A stretch of DNA of 6,924 nt, taken from Candidatus Omnitrophota bacterium (lineage in GTDB: Bacteria > Omnitrophota > Gorgyraeia > Duberdicusellales > 4484-171). Positions 4,172-6,924 of the stretch are shown here, in pieces (position 1 is the first letter of the stretch; each line of letters starts with the position of its first letter). The stretch covers positions 1 through 6,924 of the forward strand of contig JAQUOR010000089.1 in the NCBI GenBank assembly GCA_028717025.1, written 5' to 3'. The notes beneath the pieces were generated by a model that was given only the letters and a program-made list of their open reading frames with translations, ran no database searches and was not told the origin of the DNA. A program made the position numbers and the translations under genes.

Positions 4172-5749
4172 ATGAAACAAATCACTTTCTTTATACCCCG
4201 CGGCCCAAAGGGACTTCGGACTTCAATCCTGATGGGTTCCATTCTTATCGCATCCATATTCTGTTTTCCTACACAGGCACAGGTTGATACTAAACAAAGT
4301 CGAAACATCAAAAAGTGTGAGTTTGCAGGCTCATTTTATCCTCTCGACAAAGCTGAGCTCGACTCCATGATAGAACGTTTTTTAAATGCAGCGGAGGTGC
4401 CGCCGTTAAAAGACAATATCACGGGCATAATCGTGCCGCACGCAGGTTATATTTATTCCGGCCAAACTGCTGCGTATGGCTACAAGACGGTACAGGGGAA
4501 AAAATTTGATATGGTTATTCTTTTGGGCCCGAGCCATCGGCACGGCTTTAAAGGAATCAGCATATATCCCCTCGGCAGTTTCGAAACTCCGCTGGGAAAC
4601 TGTGCTATCGATAGTGAGGTGGCCAAAGAACTCACAAAGCTTTCGTGTGCGCAAACCACTTACGAGTATTTTACGGGAGAACACAATCTCGAAGTACAAA
4701 TCCCTTTTATCATAAAAACTCTTAAGGATACGAAAATCGTCCCTGTACTTTTTGGGCAGCTTAATAGGGCCGATGTTGATGTGATTGCCAAAAAAATTGC
4801 GGACATCGCTAAACGAAAAGACATTTTAGTAGTTGTTTCAACTGATCTGTCGCATTACCTTCCCTACGATACCGCAAACGCTGTAGACAACGAAACTTTG
4901 CGATTCGTTAAAGACAAAGATATCGACTCCTTGTTTGCCTCGGTAGAACGCAACGAAGGAAGAGCATGCGGAATTTTCCCGCTGCTTACGTTTCTCGCCT
5001 ATGCAAAAGAAACAAATTCCGATATAGAAATCCTGCAATATGCTAATTCCGGGGATACAGCAGGCAATAAAAAAGCAGTTGTTGGATATGCAAGCGCGGT
5101 TGCGTTCCCGGGCAATGCGGACAATACGCCGGAAATCAGAGCTCAGAAATCCAGCGCAAAGCCGGAAAAGGAGGAATCAATGGAAGGGTTTACCTTAACG
5201 CACGACGAAAAAATGACTCTATTAAAAATTGCCCGTTCAACCCTGGAAAACTATTTAAAAACATCCAAAGCCCCTCATCTATCGGCAGAATCGGGGAATC
5301 TACGCGAGAAACGGGGTGCCTTTGTTACATTGACAAAAAATGGCGAATTGCGGGGCTGTATCGGCAGAATAGTCGCCGATAGCCCGTTGAACGAGGTTAT
5401 CGCCGCGATGGCAATCGAAGCCGCAACCGGTGACCCACGTTTTCCTGCAGTCTCTTACAAAGAGTTAAAAGACATACAGATCGAGATCTCAGTGCTCACT
5501 CCTTTTGAAAAGGTTACCAACCTTGATGAAATTGAAGTCGGGAAACACGGTCTTATAATTAAAAAAGGCTTTTATTCCGGCTTATTATTGCCTCAGGTAC
5601 CCGGCGAATATGGCTGGGACAGGGAAACATTCTTAAAACATACCTGCATAAAAGCAGGATTGCCGCCGGATGCCTATAAAGACCCTGACGCAACGCTTTA
5701 CAAGTTTTCTGCTCTCGTATTCAAAGAAAAAGAACTTTCGAAAAAATAA
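4172..5749 (+). CDS. Exported MEMO1-AMMECR1 fusion (AmmeMemoRadiSam system B+A)
   Basis: This 525-aa fusion joins the two non-radical-SAM parts of the AmmeMemoRadiSam system, whose reaction is unknown to me. The MEMO1 domain (about 45-313), related to LigB extradiol dioxygenases, keeps all metal-site positions: VPHAG (His90), GPSH (His122), STDLSHY (Asp225, His228) and ACG (Cys266). A charged linker (about 315-336) leads to the AMMECR1 domain (about 338-520), with LRGCIGR (393-399), GDPRFPAV (420-427) and PGEYGWDRETFLKHTC (478-492). The N-terminus looks like a signal peptide: basic residues, hydrophobic ILMGSILIASIFCF, then TQAQ, so export is inferred. ATG 4172 was preferred to the TTG at 4145; neither has a clear ribosome site. 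AAGGAGG at 5168-5174 precedes an in-frame ATG (5180) exactly at the domain boundary. The radical SAM partner is not in this window. rsmE starts 1 nt after the stop. Confidence 0.88.
   Translation: MKQITFFIPRGPKGLRTSILMGSILIASIFCFPTQAQVDTKQSRNIKKCEFAGSFYPLDKAELDSMIERFLNAAEVPPLKDNITGIIVPHAGYIYSGQTAAYGYKTVQGKKFDMVILLGPSHRHGFKGISIYPLGSFETPLGNCAIDSEVAKELTKLSCAQTTYEYFTGEHNLEVQIPFIIKTLKDTKIVPVLFGQLNRADVDVIAKKIADIAKRKDILVVVSTDLSHYLPYDTANAVDNETLRFVKDKDIDSLFASVERNEGRACGIFPLLTFLAYAKETNSDIEILQYANSGDTAGNKKAVVGYASAVAFPGNADNTPEIRAQKSSAKPEKEESMEGFTLTHDEKMTLLKIARSTLENYLKTSKAPHLSAESGNLREKRGAFVTLTKNGELRGCIGRIVADSPLNEVIAAMAIEAATGDPRFPAVSYKELKDIQIEISVLTPFEKVTNLDEIEVGKHGLIIKKGFYSGLLLPQVPGEYGWDRETFLKHTCIKAGLPPDAYKDPDATLYKFSALVFKEKELSKK
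5168..5182 (+). promoter_or_regulatory. Internal Shine-Dalgarno and ATG before AMMECR1 domain
   Basis: AAGGAGG (5168-5174), 5 nt, then ATG (5180-5182), all inside the fusion gene and in its reading frame. Starting here gives a 189-aa protein (MEGFTLTHDEKM...), the usual length of a stand-alone AMMECR1 protein and without a signal peptide. It is one of the two best ribosome binding sites in the window, whereas the fusion's own start has none. Either a second, cytoplasmic product is made, or this is a relic of the start of a once-separate gene. Confidence 0.6.
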
Positions 5750-5750
5750 G

Positions 5751-6476
5751 ATGTCACACGTACGCGTCTATAACAACTTTCTGCGGGACAACGATGTACT
5801 CACCATAACCGATGCCGAAACCATCCATAAGGTAAAGGATGTGTTGCGTCTTGGCGCTGAAAAATCGTTATATCTCTTCGATGGTAACGGTAAGGAATTT
5901 TTGTGCAGGATCATTGATATAAAGCATGATTCTATTGTCGCGCAAAAGATAAAAATTGCGCGGGAAGAACCGGCAAATATCCCTTCTCTGATTTTGGGGT
6001 TTCCCCTGGTTAAAGAGGAAAAGGTCGATTTTATTTTGCAAAAAGCAACGGAGCTGGGAGTATCGGAATTTGTACCTTTTACCTGCACGCGCAGTATACA
6101 GTCGCTTCCTTCCGAAAGTAAAGTAAAACGCTGGCAAAAAATACTTATTGAGGCCACGCGACAATCAGAGAGGCTCTGGATCCCAAAACTCAATGCCATT
6201 GGTGAATTTACCGAGCTTATCCGGCGCCCCTACGAAACGAAACTCGCTGCAACGATAACAGGGGAAAACGCACGCGACATGTTTGCCGCATCAAGTAAAG
6301 AGATTTTCATTATCGTCGGACCCGAGGGAGATTTTTCTCACCCAGAGTACGCTCACTTAAAAGAAAACAATTTTAAAACTATCAATCTATCTCCGCATAT
6401 TTTAAGAGTTGAAACCGCTGCCGCCTTTGCCGTCGGTCTGGTAAATTATTTTCTGCTACATACGCGCAATCCATAA
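5751..6476 (+). CDS. rsmE: 16S rRNA (uracil1498-N3)-methyltransferase
   Basis: RsmE methylates N3 of U1498 in helix 44 of 16S rRNA using S-adenosylmethionine. The 241-aa product matches the family length (E. coli 243). It has the N-terminal PUA-like RNA-binding domain, with HKVKDVLRL (26-34) and FDGNGKEF (43-50). The SPOUT methyltransferase domain with its trefoil knot follows: KVDFILQKATELGVSEFVPF, EATRQSERLWIP, IIVGPEGDF (GPEG from residue 190) and LSPHILRVETAAAFAV. These are the diagnostic RsmE motifs, all intact. ATG 5751 was chosen because the protein begins as RsmE should there; an in-frame upstream extension would overlap the fusion gene. The gap to the upstream stop is 1 nt (TAAgATG), so translational coupling is likely. 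mtaB follows 9 nt after the stop. Confidence 0.96.
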   Translation: MSHVRVYNNFLRDNDVLTITDAETIHKVKDVLRLGAEKSLYLFDGNGKEFLCRIIDIKHDSIVAQKIKIAREEPANIPSLILGFPLVKEEKVDFILQKATELGVSEFVPFTCTRSIQSLPSESKVKRWQKILIEATRQSERLWIPKLNAIGEFTELIRRPYETKLAATITGENARDMFAASSKEIFIIVGPEGDFSHPEYAHLKENNFKTINLSPHILRVETAAAFAVGLVNYFLLHTRNP

Positions 6477-6485
6477 TCCTCGCAT

Positions 6486-6924
6486 ATGACTGCACTAAAA
6501 ATAAAATTCGTTACTCTGGGTTGTAAAGTAAACCAATATGAGACACAAGCGCTCAAAGAGCAATGCACTGCGCGCGGTCTCATCGAAACTAAAGGCATCG
6601 CCGATATTTATATTATCAATACGTGCACAGTGACCGGTCGCGCTGACGCAAAGTCGCGTGAAGCAATCGCACGCGCCAAGCGTTGTAATCCAAAGGCAAA
6701 AATAGTTGTGTGCGGTTGCATGACGCAACTCGGTGGTGAGAAAAATAAAAAACTTGAAGTCGATTATATTGTCCCCCAGGAAAAAAAACATTTGCTCATC
6801 GACATCATCACGCCATCCGCCGATAGAACTGCAGCCGAAAGTAACCTCTCTGCGGACCAGAAAACTATCTGGTCGTTACACATACACGATTTTGAAAACA
6901 AACGCGCATTCGTCAAGGTACAAG
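6486..6924 (+). CDS. mtaB: tRNA t6A37 methylthiotransferase MtaB, 3' end outside window
   Basis: MtaB is a radical-SAM enzyme that converts t6A37 to ms2t6A37 in tRNAs reading ANN codons. The visible 146 residues are its UPF0004 N-terminal domain, which binds the auxiliary [4Fe-4S] cluster. The three cluster cysteines are present: Cys13 (LGCKVNQYE), Cys47 (NTCTVT) and Cys78 (GCMTQ). GCKVNQYET is characteristic of MtaB rather than MiaB or RimO. The window ends at RAFVKVQ, just before the expected DGC...CxxxCxxC radical-SAM motif, so the catalytic core is not seen. The start ATG lacks a clear Shine-Dalgarno, and translation probably couples to rsmE 9 nt upstream. rsmE-mtaB adjacency is common in bacteria (for example with prmA in Bacillus), which supports both calls. 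Confidence 0.93.
   Translation, partial: MTALKIKFVTLGCKVNQYETQALKEQCTARGLIETKGIADIYIINTCTVTGRADAKSREAIARAKRCNPKAKIVVCGCMTQLGGEKNKKLEVDYIVPQEKKHLLIDIITPSADRTAAESNLSADQKTIWSLHIHDFENKRAFVKVQ

Noticed and set aside
4262..4270. Possible lipoprotein lipobox ending in the Cys of the signal segment
   Set aside because: The residues before Cys are S-I-F; a lipobox needs a small residue at -1 and Leu-like at -3, so it does not fit.
3997..4287. 96-aa open frame spanning the tRNA-Ala gene
   Set aside because: It reads straight through an intact tRNA and into the signal-peptide region of the fusion gene in another frame.

Overview
The window looks like a chromosomal stretch from a diderm (Gram-negative-type) bacterium of moderate GC. 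A candidate-phylum lineage such as Omnitrophota is my best guess. It rests on the TolQ/ExbB-type energiser operon, the MEMO1-AMMECR1 fusion, and intergenic palindromes of a style I associate with such genomes. The taxonomy is inference and unchecked. All recognised genes are on the + strand.

Region 1 (1-3034) is an envelope-energisation cluster. It holds the 3' part of a TPR protein, a 181-nt gap full of stem-loops, an ExbB/TolQ homologue, an ExbD/TolR homologue, a divergent TonB/TolA-like transducer, a small membrane protein with a zinc ribbon, and a 65-aa winged-helix protein that overlaps the zinc-ribbon gene by 4 nt. ExbB and ExbD would form the inner-membrane motor that works the TonB-like rod. 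Two charged residues central to the model motors are both replaced: ExbB Glu176 by Ala157 and ExbD Asp25 by Asn23. The pore threonines and the TonB SxxxH motif are kept.

Region 2 (3035-3485) holds one small type IV pilin-like (PilX-type) protein with its own leader and a good ribosome binding site.

Region 3 (3486-4114) is about 550 nt of repeat-rich noncoding DNA ending in an intact tRNA-Ala(CGC) gene. An exact 22-nt copy of the tRNA 5' end lies 131 nt upstream of it, fused to a stem-loop.

Region 4 (4172-6924) is a tight gene run. It starts with an apparently exported MEMO1-AMMECR1 fusion that has a perfect internal Shine-Dalgarno and ATG exactly at the domain boundary. RsmE (16S rRNA m3U1498 methyltransferase) follows 1 nt later, then MtaB (tRNA ms2t6A37 methylthiotransferase), which is cut by the window end before its radical-SAM motif. 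The last two genes are an RNA-modification pair often found together. The most notable signals are the paired loss of motor residues, the internal AMMECR1 start, the 32-bp perfect palindrome abutting the exbB ribosome binding site, and the tRNA 5' duplication.
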